Shown here piece after piece: positions 5,175 to 12,601 of a stretch of 15,904 nt of DNA. Source of the DNA: CAMDBL01 sp964498125 (GTDB lineage Bacteria; Pseudomonadota; Alphaproteobacteria; Rhizobiales; Hyphomicrobiaceae); NCBI GenBank assembly GCA_964498125.1, contig CAZCGE010000144.1, forward strand, positions 1-15,904, written 5' to 3'. Each line of letters opens with the position of its first letter. Within the stretch, counting starts at the first letter, position 1. The position numbers and the translations under genes are program-made. Under the pieces are notes generated by a model that worked only from the letters and a program-made list of their open reading frames with translations, ran no database searches and was not told the origin of the DNA.

Positions 5175-6908
5175 CTAGCCCGCCGTCGCGGCCTTCTCGG
5201 CCTCTTCGGCCTTCAGCTCCTTCTTAGAGAGCTTGCCGATCATGGTCTTCGGCAAGGCATCGCGGAACTCTATTGCCGTCGGCATCTCGATTTTCGAGAG
5301 CTTGAGCGTCAGGTGCTTGAGGACATCGTCCGCGGTGGCGTTCATGCCGGCCTTGAGCTTGATGAAGGCCTTCGGCGCCTCGCCGCGGTAGGCGTCGTTG
5401 ATGCCGATCACCGTCACCTCCTCGACTGCTGGATGAGTCGAGATCGCCTCCTCAATATTGCGCGGATAGACGTTGTAGCCCGAGCAGATGATCAGATCCT
5501 TGATGCGATCGACGATGTAGATGAAGCCGTCGGTATCCATCGTCGCAACATCACCGGTGCGCAGATAGCCATCGGCGGTGAACTGGTTGGCCGTTTCCTC
5601 TGGCTTTTTCCAATAGCCCTTCATGACCTGCGGACCCTTGATGCAGATCTCGCCCTTTTCGCCTTGCGCCACTTCGGCGGTGGGATTAGCCGGATCCCTG
5701 AGCGAGACGATGGTCCCGGGGATCGGTTGGCCGATGGACATGTCTTTGACGGGGCCATCCAGGGGATTGATGGTGACCGCGGGTGAAGATTCCGACAGAC
5801 CATAGGCTTCCACCACCTTGCAGCCTGTCAGCGCCTCGAAAGCCTTCTTGGTTTCCAGCAGCAGCGGCGCGCCGCCTGAAAGACAGAATTTCAGCGACGA
5901 CAGGTCGAAGCTCTTGAGCTTGGGGTGGTTCAGCATGGCGATGAACATCGTCGGTACACCCGGCATGATGGTCGGCCGCGTCTTGGTGATCAACGCCATG
6001 GCGTCGTTCAGCACGAAGCGAGGCATGATGACGATCTCGGCGCCGGTGGCGATGGCGAAGTTCATGACGCCGGTCATGGCAAACACGTGGAAGAAGGGGA
6101 GGGCGCCAAGTACGCGCTCCTGACCTTTTTCGAGGTCTGATACCCAAGCCACCGACTGGTTGACATTGATGTAGACGTTGGCGTGCGTCAGCATGGCGCC
6201 TTTCGGCGTGCCGGTGGTGCCGCCGGTGTATTGCAGCACGGCGATATGGTTGGTGGCATCGATGGTCACCGGCGTGAGCGTGGGATTGCCGCTCAACAGC
6301 TCGGATTCCAGAACCACGCGGTCCGCAACTCGGGATGCCTTGGGCCTGGACAGGGTCTTGCCCTTGAGCAGCCTGTACAGCACAGACTTGACCTTGGGCA
6401 GTAGCGCCGGGAAGGAACACACGACTGCCCGTTTCAGCACACCTGCGACAAGCAGCTGCTCGATCTTGTCGAACAAGACCTTGAGGTCGTGGGTGATCAT
6501 CAGGTCGGTTTCGCTGTCGCGAATCTGGAAGGCCAATTCCTCGTTGGTGTAGAGAGGATTATAGTTAACGACGGTGGCGCCAGCCTTCAGGATGGCGAAG
6601 TAGTAGATGATGAAGGTCGGGCTATTGGGCAAAAATAGGCCAACCTTGCTGCCCTTGCCGATACCGAGCCGCTGCAGGCCTGCGGCCGCCGCCTCGATGC
6701 CGCGGTGGATTTGTCCATAGGACATGACCTTGCCGAGGAAGTTGGTTGCCGGCCGGTTGCCCCACTGGGCGGCGGCGTCATCGAATAGGCGGTAGAGCGG
6801 CTGGGCCTGCAGTGGCATGTGCCAGTCGACGGACTTGGGGTAGGATTTCAGCCAGGGGTACTGGCCTGCCGTCGCAATTGCGGTTTGTCCCCCGTTTGCG
6901 GTGGTCAT
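5175..6908 (-). CDS. fadD: Long-chain fatty-acid--CoA ligase (FadD-like)
   Basis: An ANL-superfamily enzyme that activates a fatty acid as acyl-AMP and then forms acyl-CoA, probably at the inner membrane face. The 577 residues carry the P-loop YTGGTTGTPKGAMLTH (227-242), ALPFFHVFAMTG (269-280), AYGLSESSP (368-376), the FACS signature region from GYLRTGDVATMDTDGF (447-462) through SGYNVYP (476-482), and the C-terminal adenylation lysine Lys559 in KTMIGKLSKKEL. VVNYNPLYTNEELAFQIRDS is also very FadD-like. Length is slightly above E. coli FadD (561). The ATG at 6908 has GGGAGGG about eight bases upstream; the frame is open to 6938. It converges on the GST (36-base gap) and is divergent from the acyl carrier protein gene. 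Whether it is the main FadD or a paralogue cannot be told here. Confidence 0.92.
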   Translation of the reverse strand: MTTANGGQTAIATAGQYPWLKSYPKSVDWHMPLQAQPLYRLFDDAAAQWGNRPATNFLGKVMSYGQIHRGIEAAAAGLQRLGIGKGSKVGLFLPNSPTFIIYYFAILKAGATVVNYNPLYTNEELAFQIRDSETDLMITHDLKVLFDKIEQLLVAGVLKRAVVCSFPALLPKVKSVLYRLLKGKTLSRPKASRVADRVVLESELLSGNPTLTPVTIDATNHIAVLQYTGGTTGTPKGAMLTHANVYINVNQSVAWVSDLEKGQERVLGALPFFHVFAMTGVMNFAIATGAEIVIMPRFVLNDAMALITKTRPTIMPGVPTMFIAMLNHPKLKSFDLSSLKFCLSGGAPLLLETKKAFEALTGCKVVEAYGLSESSPAVTINPLDGPVKDMSIGQPIPGTIVSLRDPANPTAEVAQGEKGEICIKGPQVMKGYWKKPEETANQFTADGYLRTGDVATMDTDGFIYIVDRIKDLIICSGYNVYPRNIEEAISTHPAVEEVTVIGINDAYRGEAPKAFIKLKAGMNATADDVLKHLTLKLSKIEMPTAIEFRDALPKTMIGKLSKKELKAEEAEKAATAG

Positions 6909-7019
6909 GTCCCAATCCCTCCCTGCAACAAGTGCCATTGTACATGCGGCGCGCGCGTTGCGTTATGGGACTGGCGAGGTTGACCGGCAACTTTCGGCGT
7001 GCTCCCAGTGCCCGCAAGT

Positions 7020-7054
7020 ATTATAGACCACTCTTTACAAGCACTGACCAGTGC
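7020..7054 (-). promoter_or_regulatory. fadD-side promoter with palindrome at -35
   Basis: On the minus strand a perfect TATAAT lies at 7025-7020. Instead of a good -35, the expected place holds the perfect palindrome GCACTG-AC-CAGTGC (7041-7054). This predicts a regulated promoter with a roughly 105-base leader to the fadD-like start. On the plus strand toward the ACP gene, the best -10 candidate is TATAAG at 7178-7183, without a clear -35. The rest of the 6909-7279 gap shows no gene. Confidence 0.45.
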
Positions 7055-7279
7055 CGGGCCGGATGCAGTTGTGGGCGATTGCAGTGAGCTCGACCTGGCA
7101 GTCGTAAACCTTTGATGGCATAGCTCTTGCTCGGAAGGGGAGCCTGGTCCGAAGTCTGGACTCGTACTAGGTTTGCGTATAAGTGACGGCTGCGCTTGTT
7201 CTCAGGGCGAGCCTGGACTAGGAAAGTTCTAACAACTAGGCCCCTTTAGGTCCGCGTTGGCGCGGGTTGGGAGAGCGAA

Positions 7280-7555
7280 ATGGACGACGTCGCGACCAAG
7301 ATCATCGATATCTTGAAGAAGCATATGAAAGAGCCGCGGGACGATATCGCGCTGTCGACTGCTCTGACGGATCTCAAGATCGAATCCCTCGATCTGGCCA
7401 TGATCGTCTTCGATATCGAAGATACGTTTGGTATCGAGATCCCGTACAACGCCAATGAAGATGTCGAGGATTTCAAGTCCGTCGGCACGGTGGTGGAGCG
7501 CGTGAAGGCCCTGATGTCGGGGTCTGGTGCTGCCCCCGCGGCGGCCAAGGCCTGA
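7280..7555 (+). CDS. Acyl carrier protein, NodF-like
   Basis: A 91-residue acidic acyl carrier protein. The 4'-phosphopantetheine attachment serine is Ser36 in LKIESLDLAMIVFDIEDTFG; the usual DSL triad is ESL here. The stretch after it (SLDLAMIVFDIEDTFGIEI) and the end (SVGTVVERVKALMSG) resemble rhizobial NodF more than housekeeping AcpP, which normally reads DSLDTVELVMALEEEF. The C-terminus adds an alanine-rich tail. GGGAG lies six bases before the ATG. A ketoacyl synthase follows after 83 bases on the same strand, so the ACP probably carries the chain that synthase extends. AcpXL for very-long-chain lipid A is the main alternative, but the signature around the serine differs from AcpXL as I know it and no fabZ or lpxXL is present. 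Confidence 0.9.
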   Translation: MDDVATKIIDILKKHMKEPRDDIALSTALTDLKIESLDLAMIVFDIEDTFGIEIPYNANEDVEDFKSVGTVVERVKALMSGSGAAPAAAKA

Positions 7556-7638
7556 GCGGGCCAGGACCCATCCGGTAGGACAAAGCGCGGCGCAAAAAGG
7601 GGCGCAATTCCCGTCGCACCTAGGAAAGCGAGACAACT

Positions 7639-8880
7639 GTGCAAGCGAGCGACGCACGTCGTGTCGTGGTCACTGGCCTTGGGGTCGTGACATCGATCGG
7701 GCAGAATGTCGACGAGTTCTGGGCCAGCATCGTGCGTGGCCAGAGCGGCGTGACCGAATTGGGCGGGTTTCCGCTTGAGGATCTCAAGGTGCTGATCGCG
7801 GCACAGATCAAGAATTTTGATCCAAGGGCGCGGCTGCGACATTTCCAGCGCGACAAGCTGATCCTGCACGCAGACCGGTATTCGTGGTTTGCGGCAGCGG
7901 CGGCGGACGAAGCCGTCAAGCAGTCTGGGCTTAAGCTGCCCGCCGAAAATCCTTATCGCACGGCCTGCATCATCGGCTCGGGCGCGGGCGGACTGACGAC
8001 GTTCGAAAATGCCTATCGCGACCTCTTCATCCTGCAGAAGAAGGCCACCAACCCGCTGACTCTGCTGCGCGTCATCGGGTCTTCGGCGTCGGCGCACGTC
8101 GGCATCGAATTTGGCATCAAGGGCCCGACATTCGCCACCTGCTCGGCCTGCTCGACGGCCGCACACGCCATCGGCATCGCCCGCGATTATATCCGCAACG
8201 GCATCGTCGACGTCGCCATTGCCGGCGCCTCCGAGTCGGTCATCAACTACGGCACCATGAAGGCCTGGCAGGCGCTGCATGTGCTTTCGCAGCAGGGCTG
8301 CTTCCCGTTCGCCAAGAAACGCAACGGCACGGTCCTGGGCGAGGGCGCCGGCATCCTGGTGCTGGAGAGCTATGAGCATGCCAAGGCGCGCGGCGCGACG
8401 ATCCTCGCCGAGTTGTGCGGCTACGGCATGGCGTCCGACTCCAAGGACATGGTCAAGCCGACAGTCGAGGGACCAGCTTACGCCATGCGCATGGCCCTGG
8501 ACGACGCAGGGCTGGCGCCAGAGCGGATCGACTACCTGAACGCCCACGGTACGGCGACCACCGATAACGACATCAATGAGACGCGGGCGATCAAGGATGT
8601 TTTCGGCGCGCATGCCGGCAAACTCGCCATCTCCTCGACCAAGTCGATGCATGGCCATCCCCTTGGAGCTGGCGGCGGCATCGAGGCCGTGGCGTGCATC
8701 AAGGCCATGCAGAACGATTTTGTGCCGCCGACCATCGGTCTCGACGAGCCCGATCCCGAGTGCGATCTCGACTATGTGCCCAATGTCGGCCGCGCCATGA
8801 AGGTCGGCTACACGATGTCGAACTCGTTTGCTTTCGGCGGGCTCAACGCTGTGTTGTTGTTCGGGCCGGCGCCGGCTTGA
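7639..8880 (+). CDS. Beta-ketoacyl-ACP synthase II family protein, NodE-like
   Basis: A 413-residue condensing enzyme that elongates acyl-ACP with malonyl-ACP. The catalytic triad is intact: Cys171 in ATCSACSTAAHA, His303 in YLNAHGTATTDND and His340 in STKSMHGHPLGAGG, with Lys335. The LGEGAGILVLESYEHAKARGATILAE stretch (from 233) and NSFAFGGLNAVL near the C-terminus are typical. Residues around 299-365 (DYLNAHGT..NDINETRAIKDVFG, EPDPECDLDYVPNV) look closer to rhizobial NodE than to housekeeping FabF. The start is GTG at 7639, preceded by AGGAAAG about ten bases upstream; no in-frame ATG fits before the conserved RRVVVTGLG. It forms a pair with the upstream ACP, like nodFE, but no nodulation genes are in view. 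Confidence 0.92.
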   Translation: MQASDARRVVVTGLGVVTSIGQNVDEFWASIVRGQSGVTELGGFPLEDLKVLIAAQIKNFDPRARLRHFQRDKLILHADRYSWFAAAAADEAVKQSGLKLPAENPYRTACIIGSGAGGLTTFENAYRDLFILQKKATNPLTLLRVIGSSASAHVGIEFGIKGPTFATCSACSTAAHAIGIARDYIRNGIVDVAIAGASESVINYGTMKAWQALHVLSQQGCFPFAKKRNGTVLGEGAGILVLESYEHAKARGATILAELCGYGMASDSKDMVKPTVEGPAYAMRMALDDAGLAPERIDYLNAHGTATTDNDINETRAIKDVFGAHAGKLAISSTKSMHGHPLGAGGGIEAVACIKAMQNDFVPPTIGLDEPDPECDLDYVPNVGRAMKVGYTMSNSFAFGGLNAVLLFGPAPA

Positions 8881-8886
8881 GGCGGC

Positions 8887-9004
8887 GTGAGTGGTGCAGT
8901 GCAGTGGGAAGTCGGAAATCTGAAATCTGAAATCGGAAATCAGAACATACCTGTCGACTTCCGATTCCCCACTCACCACTCACCACTCACCACTCACCAC
9001 TCAC
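8887..9004. repeat. Two heptanucleotide tandem arrays inside an inverted-repeat frame
   Basis: Just after the ketoacyl synthase stop there are four 7-bp units GAAATC(T/T/G/A) at 8915-8942 and almost five perfect 7-bp units ACTCACC at 8971-9004. GTGAGTGGTG (8887-8896) is the inverse of CACCACTCAC in the second array, and GGAAGTCG (8907-8914) is the inverse of CGACTTCC (8955-8962), so the whole stretch can fold back on itself. Non-coding; it looks like a repeat insertion or slippage-prone spacer. Confidence 0.8.
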
Positions 9005-9044
9005 GATCTGTAGGCGACAGCCACGTTCGAGGGAATGACAGCCG

Positions 9045-9420
9045 ATGCGTGAGATCATCATCAAGGCGGGGGCCGTGAGCCTGCGTGCACGGCTGCTCGA
9101 TACCCCGACGGCCGAGCGCATCTGGGCGGCGCTGCCGATCGAGGCCGAGGCGCAGACCTGGGGCGAGGAAGTTTATTTCTCGATTCCCCGTGAGCTGCCC
9201 GCGCGAGCCCGCCGCCAAGGCCGTGATCGAGGCCGGCGAGATCGCCTTCTGGCCGGATGGCGACGCCATAGCCATCGGCTTCGGCCCGACGCCGATCTCC
9301 AAGGGCAACGAGATCCGGCTGGCGAGCCCCTGCAACGTCTGGGCGACGGCGCTCGATGATGTGCGGACCTTGAAGGCGGTGCGGGCGGGGTCGAAGATCA
9401 CGGTGGAGGCGGCGCGTTAG
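9045..9420 (+). pseudogene. Cyclophilin-like fold protein, frameshifted
   Basis: The start MREIIIKAGAVSLRARLLD and the stretch WGEEVYFSIPREL look like the small cyclophilin-like (PF04126/TM1367-type) family. After about codon 53 the original frame turns arginine-rich and nonsensical, while the next frame continues the family pattern: AAKAVIEAGEIAFWPDGDAI, then FGPTPISKGNEIRLASPCNVW, ending at 9420. One extra base between 9198 and 9204 (CCCGCGC) explains this; removing it would give a normal protein of about 124 residues. It is either a young pseudogene or a sequencing or assembly error, because both halves look well conserved. GAGGGA precedes the ATG by about ten bases. The 3' end overlaps the convergent ELM1-family gene by 23 bases. 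Function is unknown; the family resembles peptidyl-prolyl isomerases in fold only. Confidence 0.7.
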
Positions 9421-10477
9421 GCGTCGCTGGCGCCGCCGGATGCGGCCATGGCGCGGGCAACAGTTCCGGCAGGTGCATTGCCAGCACGTCCGCTAGCTGA
9501 TCGAGTGGATTCCGCCGCAAGGGGCGCAGGCTGCCAAGCAGTGCCAGCATGCGCTTTGGCGAAGTCTCCGCGATCGGCAACTGCCGGCAACACTCGGCCT
9601 GCTCGAGGTGGCGGCGGTAGGCAGACTCCTGTGGGGTCAAGATCGTGACCGCGGGGGCCAGCGAGATCACCGGCCGGCGTGACCAGACCGCTTCCGACAG
9701 CATCGAGCTGGAATCCGTCGTCACGGCAATCAACTCAGAGTCCTCGAACAGGCCGACCAATGTGCCGGCCCCTGCACTGCGGACATCGATGAAGCGAGCC
9801 ACGGGGCCGTTGACTCGACGCTGGAGGGCGGCCAGCCGATCGCTGACGCCATTCGGCGTGCGCCGCGAATTGGAGACGGTCCAAGTCGTGCCCCAGGCCG
9901 CATGGGTGGCGCAAAGCATATCTTCCAGCCCCGTCCAATCGGCCTCGCGAAAGCGCACGCCGCCGCCGGTGCCACCAACTAGCAGGCCGGCCTGGCGCGG
10001 CGGTTGTGCGGTGTCCGGCGTCGCCAAGGGCGGCAGCAAATCAGGATCGAGTTGGCTGGGTTTCAGCGTCATTACGGGATGTGGCTGGCGCGCTTGTGCC
10101 GCGTAGGACGTCAGGGTCAGCGCGAACCAGGCGCGCCTGTAGGTTCTGAGCGAGCCATAGAATATGTTTGGTACGGCGAGAGCGCGGGCCGCGGCAATGT
10201 TGCCAGGCAGTGTCGCGCCGCCGGCGGAGACAACGACATCGGCCGGCGGCAGAGCCTGCACGTCAAGGTCATGAGCAAGGCGCAGGATGGCGGCTGCCGG
10301 CAGTCCCGCGGCGATCGCAGCGGCTGCAACCTGGCCTGACAGGAGATACCGGCGCCGCACCTCCAGTCGTTGCACCCGCACGGGCCGCCGTCGCGCCATC
10401 GCCGCGACAATGCCCTCGGACAAATTGAAGTGTCCGGGCAGGCCGTCCGATAGCAGGAGAACTCTGAGATCAGGCAT
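9398..10477 (-). CDS. ELM1/GtrOC1-family protein (GT-B-like)
   Basis: A 359-residue protein of the family named after plant mitochondrial fission factor ELM1 (PF06258); bacterial members are thought to be glycosyltransferase-like enzymes with a nucleotide-sugar fold. It opens with RVLLLSDGLPGHFNLSEG (5-22), then VVVSAGGATLPGN (81-93), the glycine-rich LLVGGTGGG (165-173) that starts the second Rossmann-like domain, WTVSNSRRTPNGV (199-211), and the late motif TTDSSSMLSEAVWSRRPVIS (243-262). The last 20 residues are proline-rich. AGGGAA sits about four bases before the ATG at 10477. Its 3' end overlaps the frameshifted cyclophilin-like gene. No surface-polysaccharide genes are adjacent, so the substrate is unknown. 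Confidence 0.83.
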   Translation of the reverse strand: MPDLRVLLLSDGLPGHFNLSEGIVAAMARRRPVRVQRLEVRRRYLLSGQVAAAAIAAGLPAAAILRLAHDLDVQALPPADVVVSAGGATLPGNIAAARALAVPNIFYGSLRTYRRAWFALTLTSYAAQARQPHPVMTLKPSQLDPDLLPPLATPDTAQPPRQAGLLVGGTGGGVRFREADWTGLEDMLCATHAAWGTTWTVSNSRRTPNGVSDRLAALQRRVNGPVARFIDVRSAGAGTLVGLFEDSELIAVTTDSSSMLSEAVWSRRPVISLAPAVTILTPQESAYRRHLEQAECCRQLPIAETSPKRMLALLGSLRPLRRNPLDQLADVLAMHLPELLPAPWPHPAAPATPNAPPPP

Positions 10478-10505
10478 GCGGTTCCCTGGCGCCCTTCGCG
10501 GGGCT

Positions 10506-10534
10506 CGGCGGCGTTATTCCCGAGAACGCCGCCG
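10506..10534. promoter_or_regulatory. 10+10 bp perfect hairpin in divergent promoter region
   Basis: CGGCGGCGTT (10506-10515) and AACGCCGCCG (10525-10534) are exact inverted repeats around a nine-base loop, 28 bases upstream of the ELM1-family start and about 150 bases upstream of the hydrolase start. It could be an operator or a leader hairpin for the minus-strand gene; no U-tract follows it on either strand. Confidence 0.45.
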
Positions 10535-10683
10535 CCCGCAACCTTTGCCGTCGAATGCCACTGAGCCTTGCGTTTTTTTGCCGTCGTTCGAACACATCGC
10601 TGGACTGTCTTGCTGAACGGGTGCGAGCGTGCGAAGGGTGGATTCGATGTCGCATCATCATTGGCGGCGCTGATGGAGGACTG

Positions 10684-11508
10684 ATGCGAAGCGTCTGGGT
10701 TCTGCTCGCGGTTGTCCTGGCTGCGCTGGCAATTCAGCCGACAGAGGCGCTGGCGCAAGCGCAGCAGGTCGTCGATGTGCCGACGCGGCCTGGCCGCAGT
10801 GTGCGCGCCCTGGTGTTGCGTCCCCCCTCGCCGCCCCGTGGTAGCATCATCCTGCTGGCTGGCGGCCATGGTAATTTGTCGATCGGCCGCGACGGCGCCA
10901 TCGCCTGGGGCAAGGGCATTCACGTCGTCCGCGCCCGTGCCGAGTTTGCCCGCGCCGGCTACACGGTACTGTTGCCCGATATTGCGCCGGACCATAAGCG
11001 GGGCGAGGACGCAGTTGCCGATTATCGCGAATCGGTTGCCCACGCCATGGATCTGGGCGCTCTGGTCAACTACCTGCGCAAGACCGCGGCGCCGGTGTTC
11101 CTCGTCGGTACCGATCGGGCAGCTGTTTCGGTTGCCAATGCCGCGGTCCGCCTGTCGGCCAACGACCGACCCGATGCCATCGTCATCACGTCGGGGCTGT
11201 TGCTCAATGTTTCGCGCAAGCAGCCGTCCGTCGAGCGCTTGGTTCCAGGCCTGCAGCGTTTGTCGTTGCCGACGCTGCTGGTGGCGCATGCCAATGATGC
11301 CTGCAAGCTGTCGCCGCCAACGCAGCCGGCCGCCTTCCAGCAGCGCTTCCTGACTGGCGCCAAGAAGGTCGATATCAGGCTCATTTCTGGCGGCGTATCG
11401 ACCGCTGGTGATCCATGCGGCGCGCTGACCAATCATGGCTTTGCAGGTCAGGATGGCGAGGTGATACGCACCATTGCCGAATGGCTGAAGGCGCTCGGCA
11501 ACTCCTGA
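10684..11508 (+). CDS. Exported alpha/beta-hydrolase-fold protein with altered nucleophile
   Basis: A 274-residue secreted protein. The signal peptide MRSVWVLLAVVLAALA then TEALA-QA ends near residue 24. The mature part has an alpha/beta-hydrolase layout: IILLAGGHGNLSIG (55-68) resembles an oxyanion-hole strand, and FLVGTDRAAVSVANAA (139-154) is where relatives known to me read GTSRGT with the nucleophilic serine. Here Asp144 replaces the serine and Ala146 the glycine. The partner acid Asp215 (AHANDAC) and histidine His251 (GDPCGALTNHGF) remain, and Cys217 and Cys245 may form a disulphide. The ATG at 10684 follows GGAGGA; the frame is open to 10555, but that would mask the signal peptide. Activity may be lost or changed; the substrate is unknown. 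Confidence 0.8.
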   Translation: MRSVWVLLAVVLAALAIQPTEALAQAQQVVDVPTRPGRSVRALVLRPPSPPRGSIILLAGGHGNLSIGRDGAIAWGKGIHVVRARAEFARAGYTVLLPDIAPDHKRGEDAVADYRESVAHAMDLGALVNYLRKTAAPVFLVGTDRAAVSVANAAVRLSANDRPDAIVITSGLLLNVSRKQPSVERLVPGLQRLSLPTLLVAHANDACKLSPPTQPAAFQQRFLTGAKKVDIRLISGGVSTAGDPCGALTNHGFAGQDGEVIRTIAEWLKALGNS

Positions 11509-11569
11509 AGCATCGGGTAGAAGCTAAAGGAGCAGTGCAACCAACACTGAAAAAAGGGGAGAAACGCCC

Positions 11570-12571
11570 ATGATACGCGCGGCAATGGTGGGGCTCGGCT
11601 GGTGGGGCCAGACGCTCGTCAACTCGGTGCATGGCAAGAGCGACGCCATCCGCTTCGTTGCTTGTCATGTGCGCAACCCGGCAAAGGCCGAAGCTTTCTG
11701 CCGCGAAAAGGGCCTGACCCAGATCGCGACGTTCGATGAGGTGCTGGCCGACCCGACCATCGATGCGGTGGTGCTGGCGACGCCGCACCGCGATCATGGC
11801 CCCCAGGTGGCTCGTGCCGCGGCGGCCGGCAAGCACATCTACGTCGAAAAGCCGTTCACGCTCGATCTGGCCAGCGCCGAGCCGGCGTTGGCCGCCGTCA
11901 AGAAAGCCGGAGTGACGCTGGCCGTCGGCTACCAGCGGCGCTTCTCGCCGAACCTCGCGGAAGTGCGGGCGCGCATCAAGGATGGCCGGCTCGGGACCAT
12001 TTCGCACTGCGAGTGCGAGGCAACCGCGCACGCCGGCCTCGTCATGGCCGCCGACAGCTGGCGCACCAAGCCCGAAGAGACCCCGGCCGGCGCCATGACG
12101 GCGCTTGGCGTGCATCCACTCGACGGCATGATCGACATTTTCGGCGAGATCGAGGAGGTCTTGTGCCTGAACATCCGGCGCATGGCGCAGTTCTCGGATG
12201 ATACGACCAATTTGCTGCTGCGCTTCAAGAGCGGCATGACCGGCAGTCTGATGTGCTGCCTGGTTACCGCGCCGAGCTATCGGGTGGCCGTGTTCGGCTC
12301 GAAAGCCTATGCCGAGGTCTCGAATCCGGGTCTCGATATGCTGAAGATCACGCCGGCGCCATCGGGCCCTCCCGGCGGCCCGCCGCCGCAAGCCGAGGTG
12401 TTCGAGAAGAAGGGCGTCGACCTGCTGCGCCTGGCGCTGGAAGGCTTCGCCAAGGCCGCCGCGGGCGGGGCGCCCTATCCGACGACGCACGATCAGATCC
12501 GCCACGGCGTCGCCGTCTTCGAGGCGATTGTCCGCTCCACCACGTCCGGCAAATTCGAGAAAGTGGGCTGA
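11570..12571 (+). CDS. Gfo/Idh/MocA-family oxidoreductase
   Basis: A 333-residue NAD(P)-dependent dehydrogenase of the glucose-fructose oxidoreductase/inositol dehydrogenase family. The N-terminal Rossmann fold begins MIRAAMVGLGWWGQ with GLGWWG at 8-13; AVVLATPHRDHGPQ (66-79) precedes the family motif YVEKPF with Glu93-Lys94-Pro95. The C-terminal domain carries GYQRRFSPN (120-128) and the catalytic-type GVHPLDGMID (180-189) with Asp185 as the usual Asp-x3-His region variant (His182 before it). A proline/glycine patch (PAPSGPPGGPPPQ) near 262-275 is a surface loop. GGGGAG is eight bases before the ATG. It follows the hydrolase on the same strand after 61 bases and may share its transcript. The sugar or other substrate cannot be named. 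Confidence 0.92.
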   Translation: MIRAAMVGLGWWGQTLVNSVHGKSDAIRFVACHVRNPAKAEAFCREKGLTQIATFDEVLADPTIDAVVLATPHRDHGPQVARAAAAGKHIYVEKPFTLDLASAEPALAAVKKAGVTLAVGYQRRFSPNLAEVRARIKDGRLGTISHCECEATAHAGLVMAADSWRTKPEETPAGAMTALGVHPLDGMIDIFGEIEEVLCLNIRRMAQFSDDTTNLLLRFKSGMTGSLMCCLVTAPSYRVAVFGSKAYAEVSNPGLDMLKITPAPSGPPGGPPPQAEVFEKKGVDLLRLALEGFAKAAAGGAPYPTTHDQIRHGVAVFEAIVRSTTSGKFEKVG

Positions 12572-12601
12572 TCCGCCTGGCATGCCGGCGGGTTCATGGC
12601 G

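Noticed and set aside
7246..8979. A 577-codon open frame on the minus strand opposite the ACP and ketoacyl synthase
   Set aside because: It is the mirror of two well-recognised genes; its product is histidine/arginine-rich, matches no family and arises from high GC codon use.
10117..11436. A 439-codon minus-strand open frame opposite the hydrolase
   Set aside because: It crosses the divergent promoter region and part of the ELM1-family gene; composition is shadow-like and no domain is visible.
11381..12583. A 400-codon minus-strand open frame opposite the oxidoreductase
   Set aside because: Shadow of the Gfo/Idh/MocA gene, which has all family motifs on the plus strand.
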